Source: CAVYWD01 sp963772225 (lineage in GTDB: Bacteria; Myxococcota; Myxococcia; Myxococcales; UBA5297). Taken from it: a DNA stretch of 64,000 nt. Location of the stretch: the NCBI GenBank assembly GCA_963772225.1, contig CAVYWD010000003.1:310001-374000 (forward strand), given 5' to 3'. A model generated the notes under the pieces. The model ran no database searches. It saw only the letters and a program-made list of their open reading frames with translations, and was not told the DNA's origin. Below are positions 1-8,796 of the stretch, piece after piece (position 1 is the stretch's first letter; the number at the start of each line of letters is the position of its first letter). A program made the translations under genes and the position numbers.

Positions 1-178
1 GGCGGGCGGCATTGGAGGGGGCGACGAAGCAGGCTCGCGCGCCGGGCTCGATGCGCCCCGCCTCTTCCGCGCTCTCGGTCCACGCGTCGGCGGTGTCCAG
101 CGGCCGGCACAGGTCGGAGTGGGTGAGGCTTCGCTCGCCGGTCGCCAAGCTGCCGCCGATGATCTCCGAGCGACCCAT
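1..178 (-). CDS. Hypothetical protein, N-terminal part only
   Basis: A reading frame on the minus strand starts with ATG at 178 and runs off the left edge of the window. A strong Shine-Dalgarno (AGGAGG, forward 184-189) sits five bases before the ATG, which fixes the start. The visible 59 residues begin MGRSEIIGG and are soluble, with no signal peptide or membrane segment. I do not recognise the family. It diverges from the TPR gene at 451, leaving about 270 bases between them that could hold both promoters. The coding call rests on the ribosome site and the open frame. Confidence 0.55.
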   Translation of the reverse strand, partial: MGRSEIIGGSLATGERSLTHSDLCRPLDTADAWTESAEEAGRIEPGARACFVAPSNAAR

Positions 179-450
179 GGAATCCTCCTGACTCGACTCT
201 GTCGGCGTCGCCGGGCCCAGGACAACCTGCGCTCGGCGGCCCGGTTCCGCGATGGCGCGCCCGGAGGTTTGTCGCCTTGGAGAGGCCAAATTTCTCATGG
301 TAACGTGACCCGTGCTTCTCGCGGCGCCCGGACCCGACCGGCATGATCCGTATCTCCGAACTGGAACAGAGCCGCCCACAACCAGCATTGCGCGCCGATT
401 CGCTCGAGAGTCCTTGAGCCGCCGCCCTCACGTTCTCCGATGAGGCACCC

Positions 451-3400
451 ATGCGTGTGTCCTGCCCCGCTTGCCACACCGCCTACAACGTCGACGAGGC
501 GAAGATCCCGCCCGGCGGCGCCAACCTGAAATGCGCCAAGTGCAAGGGCTCCTTCCCCGTTCGGCGGGGCGCTGGAGCCGAGCCGGCGGCTGGGCCCGGG
601 TTCGCCCCGAGCGCGCCGCCCGTGCCGATGCCGGGCGGCAGGCCCGGCCCCGCCATCCCGCTCCCAGGCTCCTCTGACGCGACGAGGCCCGCTGCTCCTT
701 TCCCGAGCGCCGCCGACGCGAGCCGTCTGGCGGTCCCGCTCCCAGGGGTGCGCAGCCCGAGCGCGCCGAGCCTCTTCGACCTTCCTCCGCCCGAGCAGAC
801 GGTGGCTTCGCGGCCGCCCGAGAAGCCGGAGCTCGTCCCGCTCCCGGGCGCCGGGGCAGAGCCGCCTGCGCCGGATCCCGCGGACACCGACCCGTTCGCC
901 GCCATCCTCGTGGGCGACGGGCCGCCGACGGTCCGCGGGACCGTGCCGCAGGAGGTCGTCAACCTGAGCCGGCGCGAGCCGGCCGGCTTCGCTCAAGACC
1001 CGTTCGCCGCCCTCGACTTCGGCAGCCCGCCGAGCGCCCCGGCCGCTTCGGGGCCTGGGCTGGGCGCGGAGCTCGGGTCGCTGCCCGCGGCCGCCGATGC
1101 CTCGGACCCCTTCGCGGACTTCGGCGCCCCGGCGCCCAGCGTCCCGTCGCTCGGATTCGGCGAGGTCGCCATCGCCGAGCCCGCGCCCCCGACTCCCTCT
1201 CCAGCTCTCGGGCCGCCGCCGCTCCCCAAGGCTCCCCAGCTGGAGCCGAGGGCCGCGGCCTCGGGGGGCGCGCCCGACCAGCCCGCGCCCGAGCCGCGCG
1301 AGTTCGACCCGGTCGAGGCCGTCCGGGACGCGATGGAGGCCGACCTGGGCAGCGCCCCTCCGGCGGGTGCGGCGCCGGGGGGCGACGCGAGCGAGCTGGA
1401 GCTGCTCGACTTCATCGACGAGGCCGGGGAGGCCAGCAAGAAGGTCCGCCCGTCGTCCTTGCGCTTCCACGTCCGCCGCAAGAGCGGGAAGGTGTTCGGC
1501 CCCTTCGACCAGCCCACCGTCGTGAAGATGCTCACCGACGGGCAGCTCTTGGGGAACGAGGACGTCAGCAGCGACGGGGAGCAGTGGGCGCCGGTCGGTT
1601 CCGTCTCGGCGTTCGCCGAGGCCATCCAGAAATTGATGGAGAGCCCCGGGTCTCTTTCGGCGGCGGCCCCGGCTGCGGACCCGCCCGACGGCGCCCCGGC
1701 GCCCGCGGCGAGCAGCGCCGAATTGCTCGAGCGCATGCGCGCGCTCTACGGCGACCGGATGGCGGCCATCGCGGTGGTGGACAGCGCGACCGCCCAGCGC
1801 AAGCTGGTCAAGCTGGCGCCCTACGCCGCCGCGGCGGTCGCGGGGCTCTTGCTGCTCGGCGCCGGCATCTATTCCGGGCAAACGCCTTACGGGTACTTCG
1901 GCGCCCGCTGGATGTTCCCCGGCCATCTGAAGGAGGGCTCGGCCGCCTACCAGAAGTACGTGGAGGCGTCGAAGGCGCTGACCGCGGACACCTTCGACTC
2001 CTACAGCCAGGCGCTCGCCGACGCCAAGTCGCTCATCGCGGAGAACGGCCTGTCCGTCGAGTCGCGCTCGCTGTACGCCCAGGCGGCCTTCTACCTCAAG
2101 CGCCGGTTCTTCCGGGGCGACGCCGAGCTCCTCCAGGCGAGGCGCTACCTCGACGAGCTGGAGCTCTCCTCCAAGGGCGCCCCCGAGACCGTCAAGGCGC
2201 GCGCCGGCCAAGCCCTGCTGGTCGGCGCGGCGGCGCAGGTTCGCCCGGCGCTGGAGGCGTCGGCGGCCAAGAATCCGGACGACCTCGAGCTGAAGTTCCT
2301 GCTGGCCGAGGGCTACCTGCAGGAGCGGGCGACGGCGCCGGCTTCGGAGGTGCTGAAGAAGGTGCTGGTGGCCGACCCGAAGAGCGCCAAGGCGCTGCAC
2401 GCGCTGGGCGTGGCGCGGACCCTGGAAAAGGCCCCGGACTGGGCGGCGGCCCAGGAGCTCTTCCAGAAGGCCTTGGAGGCGGGGCCGAGGCACGTCAGCT
2501 CCGCCGTGGAGATCGCCGCCATCCTGGTGCACCGGCTCGACCGGGCCGACGACGCGGTGGCCTATCTCGACCGGGCGCTGAGCGAGGACGCGAAAGGACA
2601 GCTCGCCCCGAGCGAGCTCGCGCGCGCGCACTCCCTCATGGGCAAGGTGCAGGCGTCGCGCCACCAGGGCGAGGCGGCGCGCAAGGAGTTCGAGGCCGCG
2701 CTGCAGGCCTTCCCGGGGTCGGCGCCCGCGCTCGCCGCCTACGGCCGGTTCCTGCTCTCGCGGCGCGAGCTCGAGAAGGCGCTCCCGCTCTTCGAGGAGG
2801 CCGTCAAGAGCGACCCGAAGGAGATGGAGTACTTCGACGGGCTGATCCGCTCGATGCTCGGCGCGTCGAAGCTCGCCTCGGCCGCCAAGCTCATGGCCGA
2901 TGCGCCCGGCGAGCTGCGAGGCGACCCGCGGCTCGAGTACCTGCGCGGGCGAGCCGCCGACGAGTTGGGCAAGGGAGACGAGGCCGAGGGCCACTATCGG
3001 AAGGCGGCCGACGCGGACCCGAAGTACTGGGAGCCGTCGCTGGCGCTGGGCAACTTCCACCTGGGGCGGCGGAGGTTCGACGAGGCCAAGCAGGACTACG
3101 CCGCGGCGCTGCAGAGGGGGCCGGGCGCGGCGGAGACGCACGTCGGGATGGGCAACTGGCAGCTTTCCCAGGGCGGCCTGGACGAGGCGAAGAAGGAGTA
3201 TCTCGCCGCGCTGGCCATTGACCGGGAGGCGGCCGCGGCGCACCTGGGCATGGCCCAGGCGCTCATGGCGGAGGGGGCGCTGGACGGCGCGCAGAAGGAG
3301 TTCGACGAGGCCGCCGCGCTCGACCCGACGCTGCCCGGGGTCTTCACGCAGCAGGGGGCGCTCCTGAGGCTGCGGGGCGACTGGGACGCCGCCGCGGCGG

Positions 3401-4203
3401 CGCTGGAGAAGGCCAAGAACGCCGACGCGAAGGACAGCACCGCGCTCTGGGAGCTCGGGGCCGTGGAGATGGAGCGAGGCCGGCTCGCCGAGGCCGCGAA
3501 GGACCTGGACCTCTCGCTCAACCTGGACCCGTCCAGCGGCGACGCGCATTACTTCAAGGCCCGGGTGCATTACGCCCGCCACGAGACCACGCAGGCCGAG
3601 GACTCCATGAAGGCCGCGCTCTCGCGCGAGCCCAAGCGGCCGGAGCTGCGCTTCTGGATGGGGAACATCCTGCTGCAGTCGAACCACTTCGACGAGGCCG
3701 TGGAGCAGTGGCAGGAGGCGGTCAAGCTCAAGCCCGACGACGCCGACGCCCTCGAGGCGCTCGCCCACGGTTATCAGGAGCGCCAGGCGTTCGAGCAGGC
3801 CATCGGGTATTTCGACCGGGTCTTGAAGGTGGACCCCGCGCGCAAGCGCCTGCTCTTGAACGTCGCCGATTGCAAGGCCGGGATGAATCGATACGACGAG
3901 GCCATCGCCAAATACAAAGAGGCGCTCAAGGCCGACCCGTCCTTGGTCGGGGCCTATTTCAGGATCGGCCGGTGTTACACCGAGAAATCGAAGATCGGCG
4001 AGGCCATCGATTGGTATCAAAAGGCCGCCGCCAACGACCCCGACGCCAAGGAGGTCTGGCGGTTTTTGGGCTATGCCTACAAAGAGAAGGGCCGAAAGAG
4101 CGACGCCATTGGCGCCTTTGAAAAGTACCTCGCCCTGAACAAGGACGCCGGCGATACCAAGGACATCGGCAACGAGATCTTCGACCTTCGGGCGGAGAAA
4201 TAG
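451..4203 (+). CDS. Zinc-ribbon/GYF/TPR membrane protein, gliding-scaffold (GltJ/AgmX)-like front end
   Basis: 1250 residues. Residues 1-36 form an MJ0042-type zinc ribbon (CPAC, then CAKC). A long Pro/Ala-rich linker follows to about 330. A GYF_2-like domain lies near 335-390 (the GPFDQPTVVKML segment). A single transmembrane helix sits at about 453-473. From about 540 to the end there are repeated TPR units, many with the helix-B pattern of small residues followed by LDP. Zinc ribbon plus GYF plus one membrane helix is the architecture of the myxobacterial gliding-motility protein GltJ/AgmX. Here the periplasmic part is a TPR superhelix instead of a TonB-like domain. I infer an envelope scaffold that reads a cytoplasmic partner through the ribbon and GYF domain. 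The exact role is unknown. The start is supported by a weak GATGAGG site and by the ribbon beginning at the first Met. Confidence 0.85.
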   Translation: MRVSCPACHTAYNVDEAKIPPGGANLKCAKCKGSFPVRRGAGAEPAAGPGFAPSAPPVPMPGGRPGPAIPLPGSSDATRPAAPFPSAADASRLAVPLPGVRSPSAPSLFDLPPPEQTVASRPPEKPELVPLPGAGAEPPAPDPADTDPFAAILVGDGPPTVRGTVPQEVVNLSRREPAGFAQDPFAALDFGSPPSAPAASGPGLGAELGSLPAAADASDPFADFGAPAPSVPSLGFGEVAIAEPAPPTPSPALGPPPLPKAPQLEPRAAASGGAPDQPAPEPREFDPVEAVRDAMEADLGSAPPAGAAPGGDASELELLDFIDEAGEASKKVRPSSLRFHVRRKSGKVFGPFDQPTVVKMLTDGQLLGNEDVSSDGEQWAPVGSVSAFAEAIQKLMESPGSLSAAAPAADPPDGAPAPAASSAELLERMRALYGDRMAAIAVVDSATAQRKLVKLAPYAAAAVAGLLLLGAGIYSGQTPYGYFGARWMFPGHLKEGSAAYQKYVEASKALTADTFDSYSQALADAKSLIAENGLSVESRSLYAQAAFYLKRRFFRGDAELLQARRYLDELELSSKGAPETVKARAGQALLVGAAAQVRPALEASAAKNPDDLELKFLLAEGYLQERATAPASEVLKKVLVADPKSAKALHALGVARTLEKAPDWAAAQELFQKALEAGPRHVSSAVEIAAILVHRLDRADDAVAYLDRALSEDAKGQLAPSELARAHSLMGKVQASRHQGEAARKEFEAALQAFPGSAPALAAYGRFLLSRRELEKALPLFEEAVKSDPKEMEYFDGLIRSMLGASKLASAAKLMADAPGELRGDPRLEYLRGRAADELGKGDEAEGHYRKAADADPKYWEPSLALGNFHLGRRRFDEAKQDYAAALQRGPGAAETHVGMGNWQLSQGGLDEAKKEYLAALAIDREAAAAHLGMAQALMAEGALDGAQKEFDEAAALDPTLPGVFTQQGALLRLRGDWDAAAAALEKAKNADAKDSTALWELGAVEMERGRLAEAAKDLDLSLNLDPSSGDAHYFKARVHYARHETTQAEDSMKAALSREPKRPELRFWMGNILLQSNHFDEAVEQWQEAVKLKPDDADALEALAHGYQERQAFEQAIGYFDRVLKVDPARKRLLLNVADCKAGMNRYDEAIAKYKEALKADPSLVGAYFRIGRCYTEKSKIGEAIDWYQKAAANDPDAKEVWRFLGYAYKEKGRKSDAIGAFEKYLALNKDAGDTKDIGNEIFDLRAEK

Positions 4204-4238
4204 GGCGCACCGCGTCGGCGGCGCAGCGAGGACAGGCC

Positions 4239-4719
4239 TCAGCCGTTGGGCTCGGCGGCGCCTTCTAAGATTTCACGCCGGAATCGCTCGGCCCCATAGA
4301 GGCGCAGGCCGAACCGGTCGCCGCCGCGCTCGAGGACGAGATCGTATCGGGCGCGCTCGGGGGCGCCTTCGCTCGCTCCTTTCGCTCTCACGCCACCTCG
4401 ATCGAAGCGAATGGCTTTGCCCGCGGCGCACAGCCTCGCAGGGCCAGCGCCGCGAGCCCCAGAGCGCGAGAATGCCTGCGGGGAAGAGTGCATGGGCCGC
4501 CCAAGGCCAGCGGCGTTCGAGGATGTAGCCGGCGATGAAAAGCAGCATTGCCGCGACCGCCAAGCCATCGGCGAGGCGCCCGTTCTTGACGAGGTAGAAG
4601 GCGTCCCCGACATGGAAGAGGCCGCGAAGGCGCCGGCCGCCCTCGAGCGGGGCGCCGCGCTCGTCCAGCGGAGCCACCCAGACGGTTCCGAGGCGGCGGG
4701 CGAGCGGGTCTTGGCGCAT
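4239..4719 (-). pseudogene. Small membrane protein with a broken reading frame
   Basis: The frame opening at 4719 encodes a plausible N-terminal part (a short beta-rich region containing LFHVGDAFYLVKNGR, then one or two hydrophobic helices to about residue 90). It then degenerates into an Arg/Ser-rich tail. A convincing C-terminal part, with ARYDLVLERGG and LRLYGAERFRREIL, lies in another frame ending at 4239. The frames switch near 4400-4450. The intact protein would be about 155-160 residues with a central membrane hairpin and a charged C-terminal domain. I do not recognise the family. The break may be a sequencing indel or a true mutation. It is convergent with the TPR gene that ends at 4203. 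Confidence 0.5.
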
Positions 4720-5012
4720 CGCGGTGCCTCCTCCCTCGAGCCCGTCGATGATACCGGGCGGATACCAGCCGGGGCCGAGAGCTTTGGCGGCTCGACTTTG
4801 GCCCGTTTGGCCCGCGGGCCGTCACGCTCTCGAGGGGTCGCGGGTCGTGGCGGACGCGAACGAGCGCCTTAGCCTTGGCCGTCGGTCCCTCGGGGCGATG
4901 GAGGGGCTGGCTGCGCGCGTCGCGAGGGAGCGGCTTTCGCGCCGTCGCTCAGCGAGCGCGCGGCGGCCGCCCTTCCAACCACCTGCGGCAAAACCACGAA
5001 AAGGGAGCGAGC

Positions 5013-5822
5013 ATGAAAGGCGGAAGCTCAGCGGTCTTCTGGAAGCGAGGGGCCGTAGCGATCGCGACTCTTACCCTCGGCGCGGCCTGCGGCGATTCGT
5101 CCAAGGCTTCGCCGACCGACTCCGGCGCGCGGGACGCGCAGGAGGCGGCCGGATCGGATGCCAGCGCGATGGACTCCGGCGCGCGGGACGCGCAGGGGGC
5201 GGCCGGATCGGATGCCAGCGCGATGGACTCGGGCGCGCCGAGCGACGCGCCAGACGCCGGGGCCGACGCCGGCGCGCGGGATTCGGGCTCGGCCATCGGC
5301 GGGACGGCGGCCGGCAAATCGTTCACGGCGCAGGACGCCGTCTTTGCCTCGGCGGTCCCCCAGGGCTCCTGCCCGATGTACGGCCTCCTGGTGACGGTGA
5401 GCGGCGCTGCCGGCGCCTGCTCGCGGGCCGGGGATGCGTGCCTCGGGAAGGGCAATCTCCTGGAGCTTCAGCTGTCCATGGTCGACGCGAGCGCGATCGG
5501 CGCGGGCGCCTACGATGTCGTCGCACCGGACCCGAGCCAGCCCCCGCCGGCGGGGAAGATCGTTGGCGTGCTGGCTCAGACCAACTCGTCCTGCCAAGCC
5601 ATCAGCCCGGAAAGCCTACCCCACGTGGCCGCTGGGTCGTCCGCCACCCTCGCCTCGGTGAGCGACGGCGAGGTGAGCGGGAGCGTCGACGTCTCGTTCT
5701 CGGACGGCGGCAAGCTGTCGGGCGCCTTCTTTGCGCTTCGCTGTTCCGCGCTGGCGCCGGCGAGCGGCTTCTGCGCGCCGCCGAGCGCGCCGGTCTGCAG
5801 CGGGACGCCAACCTGCCAATAG
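5013..5822 (+). CDS. Low-complexity outer-membrane/periplasmic lipoprotein
   Basis: 269 residues. The start at 5013 is chosen because AAGGGAG lies just upstream and a lipoprotein signal follows at once (Lys-Arg, hydrophobic core, lipobox LGAAC at about residue 27). Residues 30-95 are an Asp/Ala/Ser/Gly-rich linker containing two near-perfect 18-residue repeats. The rest is a compact Cys-containing domain (about 100-269) with six or more Cys that could form disulphides. Asp/Ala/Ser linkers behind a lipobox are typical of myxobacterial surface lipoproteins. No enzymatic motif is visible and no function is assigned. Confidence 0.75.
   Translation: MKGGSSAVFWKRGAVAIATLTLGAACGDSSKASPTDSGARDAQEAAGSDASAMDSGARDAQGAAGSDASAMDSGAPSDAPDAGADAGARDSGSAIGGTAAGKSFTAQDAVFASAVPQGSCPMYGLLVTVSGAAGACSRAGDACLGKGNLLELQLSMVDASAIGAGAYDVVAPDPSQPPPAGKIVGVLAQTNSSCQAISPESLPHVAAGSSATLASVSDGEVSGSVDVSFSDGGKLSGAFFALRCSALAPASGFCAPPSAPVCSGTPTCQ
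5121..5228 (+). repeat. 54-bp tandem repeat, two copies, inside the lipoprotein gene
   Basis: Units at 5121-5174 and 5175-5228 differ by one base (GGAGGCG versus GGGGGCG). Each encodes 18 residues of the Asp/Ala/Ser linker, so copy-number change would keep the frame. Confidence 0.9.
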
Positions 5823-5913
5823 GCCCTCGGCGAAGGAGCCGCGGGCGCTGCGCGGGCTTTGGGGGACGCCTCTCCGGAGCCCGACGCTTCGAGCGGCTGG
5901 GCCGCCGCGCGGC

Positions 5914-7170
5914 TCAGTACGGATCGCGCCCGCTCCACTGGTGCACGTCGGCGAGGTCCGCGGCGCAGCTCTGATACAGCTGCTGACGGCCCGGCGGGCC
6001 GCCCGAGGCCGCCTCGAAAGGGATGATGCTGCGAAACGACGCCGAGGGCTCGAACGCGAAGCAGCGCGGCAGCTGGGGCATGTCCGGAGTCAGAACGTAG
6101 ACGTAGGCCTTGGCGGGCGCGTTTGGGAGGGCGATGGCGTCGGTGACCAGGCCGCCGCGCTCGTCGAGCAGCGCATACTCCGCCCGCCCCGCGTCCACGT
6201 CCTCGCGCAAAAGGCCGAAGTACTCGCCGCCGTCGCTCAGGGCGGCTTCGATCAGCGATCGCTTCTGCTCGGGGTCGAAGAGCCAGTCCTGCACGTAGGT
6301 GCCGTCGTAGGTCCCGGACGGCACCAGCGCGGGGTTGGTGTGCGGCACCGCGGCGCGAGCGCCCGCGCGCAGGACCTGACCGGTGAACAGGTGCAGCTCC
6401 TTGCCGCTCGCGGTGGCGGACGCGGGCACCACCGCGTCGAGGATCCAGAACCCGTCGGCGGAGTAGCCGACGACGAGCGGCTGCCGCTGCTCGTCCGCGG
6501 TCAGCGAGCGCCGAAGGTTGGCGAGCATCACCTCGGGGGTGCCGTGATAGTGGAACAGGCCGGCGCTGCCGGGGCGCCCGCCCTGCCCTGGCTGGACGTG
6601 GCCGCGGACGTCGGGTGACACGCCGACGAGCTCGGCGACGGCGGGGAAGATGGGGTCGTACTCCCAGCCCGAGCACGCGCGGTCGAAGGGGTTGTTCGGG
6701 TCCGCCGCCCCGCCGTCGTACCACGGGCCGCTGGGGTCGATGATGGCGCCGTCGATGGCCACGCCGAACGGCACCATGTTGAGCGGCCAGACGGCGTCGT
6801 CGGCCGTGGGGACCACCCCCGCGAGCGTGCGGTCGACGACCGTCAGCGCGAAGCCTCCCTCGCCGAGCTGCTTCGCGGTGTCGATGGCGAACGGGCAGTG
6901 GTCGTTCGGGAACAGGTCCCAGACTCGGCGCTCGACGCCGCTCGAGTCCACGAACTCGAGGTTCTGGGGAGCCGCGGTGCCGGAGAAGCCGCGCACGAAC
7001 GAGCCGTCGGCGGCTTGGGTCACGGCGGTCTGCAATCGCTGCGGGGTGACGAAGTCGACCGCGGCCTGGGCTTTCGCCTTCGAGCTGCAGCGCAAGAGCA
7101 GCGGGCCCGCCGCGGCGAGCGAGAGGGCGCTCAGGAAGTCGCGGCGGCTGAGAGGCGTCGAGCGGGGCAT
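5914..7170 (-). CDS. Tat-exported YHYH-domain protein
   Basis: 418 residues. The N-terminus carries a twin-arginine signal (SRRDFLSALSLAAAG), with a Cys near residue 28 that could be lipidated. The body matches the YHYH family. It has the FHYHG motif near residue 207, the conserved VVGYSADGFWI segment after it, and a polar Cys-containing C-terminus. YHYH proteins are periplasmic or extracellular and their biochemical role is not settled; metal binding by the His cluster is a reasonable inference. A perfect ribosome site (AGGAGG) lies just before the ATG at 7170. It is convergent with the lipoprotein gene and divergent from the ECF operon that starts at 7328. Confidence 0.85.
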   Translation of the reverse strand: MPRSTPLSRRDFLSALSLAAAGPLLLRCSSKAKAQAAVDFVTPQRLQTAVTQAADGSFVRGFSGTAAPQNLEFVDSSGVERRVWDLFPNDHCPFAIDTAKQLGEGGFALTVVDRTLAGVVPTADDAVWPLNMVPFGVAIDGAIIDPSGPWYDGGAADPNNPFDRACSGWEYDPIFPAVAELVGVSPDVRGHVQPGQGGRPGSAGLFHYHGTPEVMLANLRRSLTADEQRQPLVVGYSADGFWILDAVVPASATASGKELHLFTGQVLRAGARAAVPHTNPALVPSGTYDGTYVQDWLFDPEQKRSLIEAALSDGGEYFGLLREDVDAGRAEYALLDERGGLVTDAIALPNAPAKAYVYVLTPDMPQLPRCFAFEPSASFRSIIPFEAASGGPPGRQQLYQSCAADLADVHQWSGRDPY

Positions 7171-7327
7171 GGGATCCTCCTGCCCGCCAAAGATTCCCGA
7201 CTGCCGAAAAACGTGACAGCGCGGCGGGCGAATCGACCAGAATCGGTCGGCGCCCTCGAGAGCCGTGTCACGTCTTCAGGGCCTCGCGGGTCGGGAGCCT
7301 TGCAACGCTCGAGCGACGCGGATTGGA

Positions 7328-7873
7328 ATGATGACCGATGAAACCGCGGGGCAAGGGCGCGCCGCTCTCGTCCGCCGCGCCCAGTCCGGCGACGGCGAGG
7401 CCTTCGAGGAGCTCGCCAGGCAGAGCGGTCGCGCGGTGTACGCCATCGCGCTGGCGCACCTGGGGCGGCCCGCCGACGCCGAGGACGTCGCCCAAGCGGT
7501 GCTGCTCGCGGCCCTCGAGAACATCGACGACTGCGCCCATCCGGAGCGATTCGACGCGTGGCTCTTCTCCGTCGCCCGCAACCGCAGCCGGCGCGCCCTC
7601 GTGCGCCGCCGTTTGCGGGACGTCCTCTCGCGCGAGCCCGAGGAGCTCGGTGAAGCCACGGGGCCCGCCGACGGCGCGGACCGGCAGCGGGTCCTGCGCG
7701 CCCTCGAAACCCTCGCCTCGCGCCAGCGCGAGGTCGTCTTGTTGCACGACCTGGAGGGCTACACCCACGCCGAGATCGCCTGTGCGCTCTCCATCACCGA
7801 GGAGGCGTCGCGGCAACAACTCTCCCGCGCGCACAGGCAGATGCGGGCCTTTCTGGAGGAAGATTCGTCATGA
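7328..7873 (+). CDS. ECF-type RNA polymerase sigma factor (CnrH-like position)
   Basis: 181 residues. Region 2 is visible as ADAEDVAQAVLLAAL with the following WLFSVARNRSRR. Region 4 is ASRQREVVLLHDLEGYTHAEIA followed by the recognition helix ITEEASRQQLSRA. Two ATGs, at 7328 and 7331, are both possible starts; no strong Shine-Dalgarno separates them. The stop overlaps the next start (ATGA at 7870-7873), and that gene overlaps a third in the same way. The order sigma, small membrane protein, CnrX/Spy-like periplasmic protein parallels the cnrYXH nickel/cobalt system, so a metal or envelope signal is the likely input. The signal itself is inference. Confidence 0.9.
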   Translation: MMTDETAGQGRAALVRRAQSGDGEAFEELARQSGRAVYAIALAHLGRPADAEDVAQAVLLAALENIDDCAHPERFDAWLFSVARNRSRRALVRRRLRDVLSREPEELGEATGPADGADRQRVLRALETLASRQREVVLLHDLEGYTHAEIACALSITEEASRQQLSRAHRQMRAFLEEDSS

Positions 7874-8184
7874 GTCCCAATCGAAGCGACCGCGGCGAAA
7901 CGGAGCGCCTCGCGCTCGACGCGCTCGCCCCTCGCCGCGGCTGGGTCGAGGGGCTGCCGTCGCTCGCCCGTGAGGCCGCCTCGCGCCGGCGGGAGCGAGC
8001 CTCCTGGGCTTTCGGGTTCGCGTCGGCGGGCCGCTGGGTCATCCCCGCCGCCATGGCCATGGCGGTCGCTTGCTGGATGGCATCGATTCGAGCGGGCCCG
8101 CCGGGGCCGAATCGCTCGGCGCTCTTGCTCGCGGGCTCCGACGGCGAGACCCTCGCCGCGCTGGCGCTGTCGGGACGCCGATGA
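7870..8184 (+). CDS. Small single-pass membrane protein, probable anti-sigma factor
   Basis: 104 residues with one transmembrane helix at about 55-72 (VIPAAMAMAVACWMA). It has a cytoplasmic Arg/Glu-rich N-terminus of about 50 residues and a short outside tail. There is no HxxxCxxC zinc-finger, so it is not a ZAS-type anti-sigma. It overlaps the sigma gene by four bases upstream and the Spy/CnrX-like gene by four bases downstream, which makes translational coupling likely. The size, topology and position are those of CnrY. The anti-sigma role is inferred from context; there is no recognisable family signature. Confidence 0.7.
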   Translation: MSPNRSDRGETERLALDALAPRRGWVEGLPSLAREAASRRRERASWAFGFASAGRWVIPAAMAMAVACWMASIRAGPPGPNRSALLLAGSDGETLAALALSGRR

Positions 8185-8546
8185 CGGACGCACCCCCCAA
8201 GAGCCCGGCTCGCCGGGCGCGCTTCTGGAGCAGCGCGATTCTCCTGTGCGTCTTCGCCCTGGGCGTCGTGGCGGGCATCGGCGTCGCGCCGCTGCTGCGC
8301 CCGCGCCCAGGGGCCCTGCCGCCCAGCCTGGAGGTGCTCGGCCTCCGCCCAGAGCAGCGGGGGCGGATCGAGGCGATCATCGCCCGGCACGGCCCGGAGG
8401 TCGACGCCGCCCTGGGCGACGCGCTTCCCCGGTTGCGAGCAGTGCAAGAGCGCGTCGCGACCGAGATCGAGACCGAGCTCGACGCGCCTCAGCGCGCGGC
8501 GTTCCGGCGAGAGCGGGCGAGCCACCCCGGTCCTCCGTCTCGCTGA
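8181..8546 (+). CDS. Spy/CpxP/CnrX-like periplasmic sensor
   Basis: 121 residues. The N-terminal membrane anchor (about 16-36) is followed by a helical periplasmic domain. The short form LRPEQRGRIEAIIARHGPEVD and the later LDAPQRAAFRRER are the paired LTxEQ-like motifs of the CpxP/Spy/heavy-metal-resistance superfamily. The start at 8181 overlaps the preceding stop (ATGA). As the third gene of the sigma/anti-sigma operon it would be the periplasmic signal input. Two of the family's metal ligands (His/Met) are not obvious here, so the ligand could be misfolded protein as well as metal. Confidence 0.75.
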   Translation: MTDAPPKSPARRARFWSSAILLCVFALGVVAGIGVAPLLRPRPGALPPSLEVLGLRPEQRGRIEAIIARHGPEVDAALGDALPRLRAVQERVATEIETELDAPQRAAFRRERASHPGPPSR

Positions 8547-8592
8547 CGTCGACGCATGAAACGGGGCGGGCGCCGCGCTCTTAGTCCCCTCG

Positions 8593-8608
8593 GCGCAAAA
8601 TTTTGCGC
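8593..8608. other. 16-bp perfect palindrome GCGCAAAATTTTGCGC
   Basis: A perfect dyad lies in the convergent gap between the sensor gene and the anti-sigma gene, at the left edge of the dispersed repeat. It could be an operator, a terminator loop or the outer arm of the repeat. The related arm in the 50.3-kb copy reads TTGCGCA followed by similar sequence, so I favour it being part of the repeat. Confidence 0.6.
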
Positions 8609-8706
8609 AGGATGGCAAAGACTTCAGGCTCCGGGCTCCAGGAACAGCAGTACCTGAAGCCGGGGGTCTGGAGCCTTGCGCCTAAGGCAACACTCGTTGG
8701 TTCCGG
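8597..8706 (+). repeat. Dispersed intergenic repeat, copy A
   Basis: About 110 bp. It opens TTTTGCGCAGGATGGCAAAG and contains inverted arms (CTTCAGGCTCC against GGTCTGGAGCC, and TACCTGAAG). It ends near TTGGTTCC. The same order of blocks recurs on the minus strand at 50285-50386 and on the plus strand at 53076-53175. All copies are intergenic. It resembles a REP/MITE-like palindromic element. No ORF or ribosome site is present. Confidence 0.7.
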
Positions 8707-8796
8707 CTCGGCCGGATTAGGCCAGAGTCGTCGTCGCCCCCGACCTGGAACAGCCTTCGAATGCGCGTGCCGTCTCGGAGCGGGGCGTCGCGGATG

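Noticed and set aside
295..4020. 1241-residue minus-strand open frame
   Set aside because: It is antisense to the TPR gene, is Arg/Leu/Gly-rich with no domain, and is open because of extreme GC codon bias.
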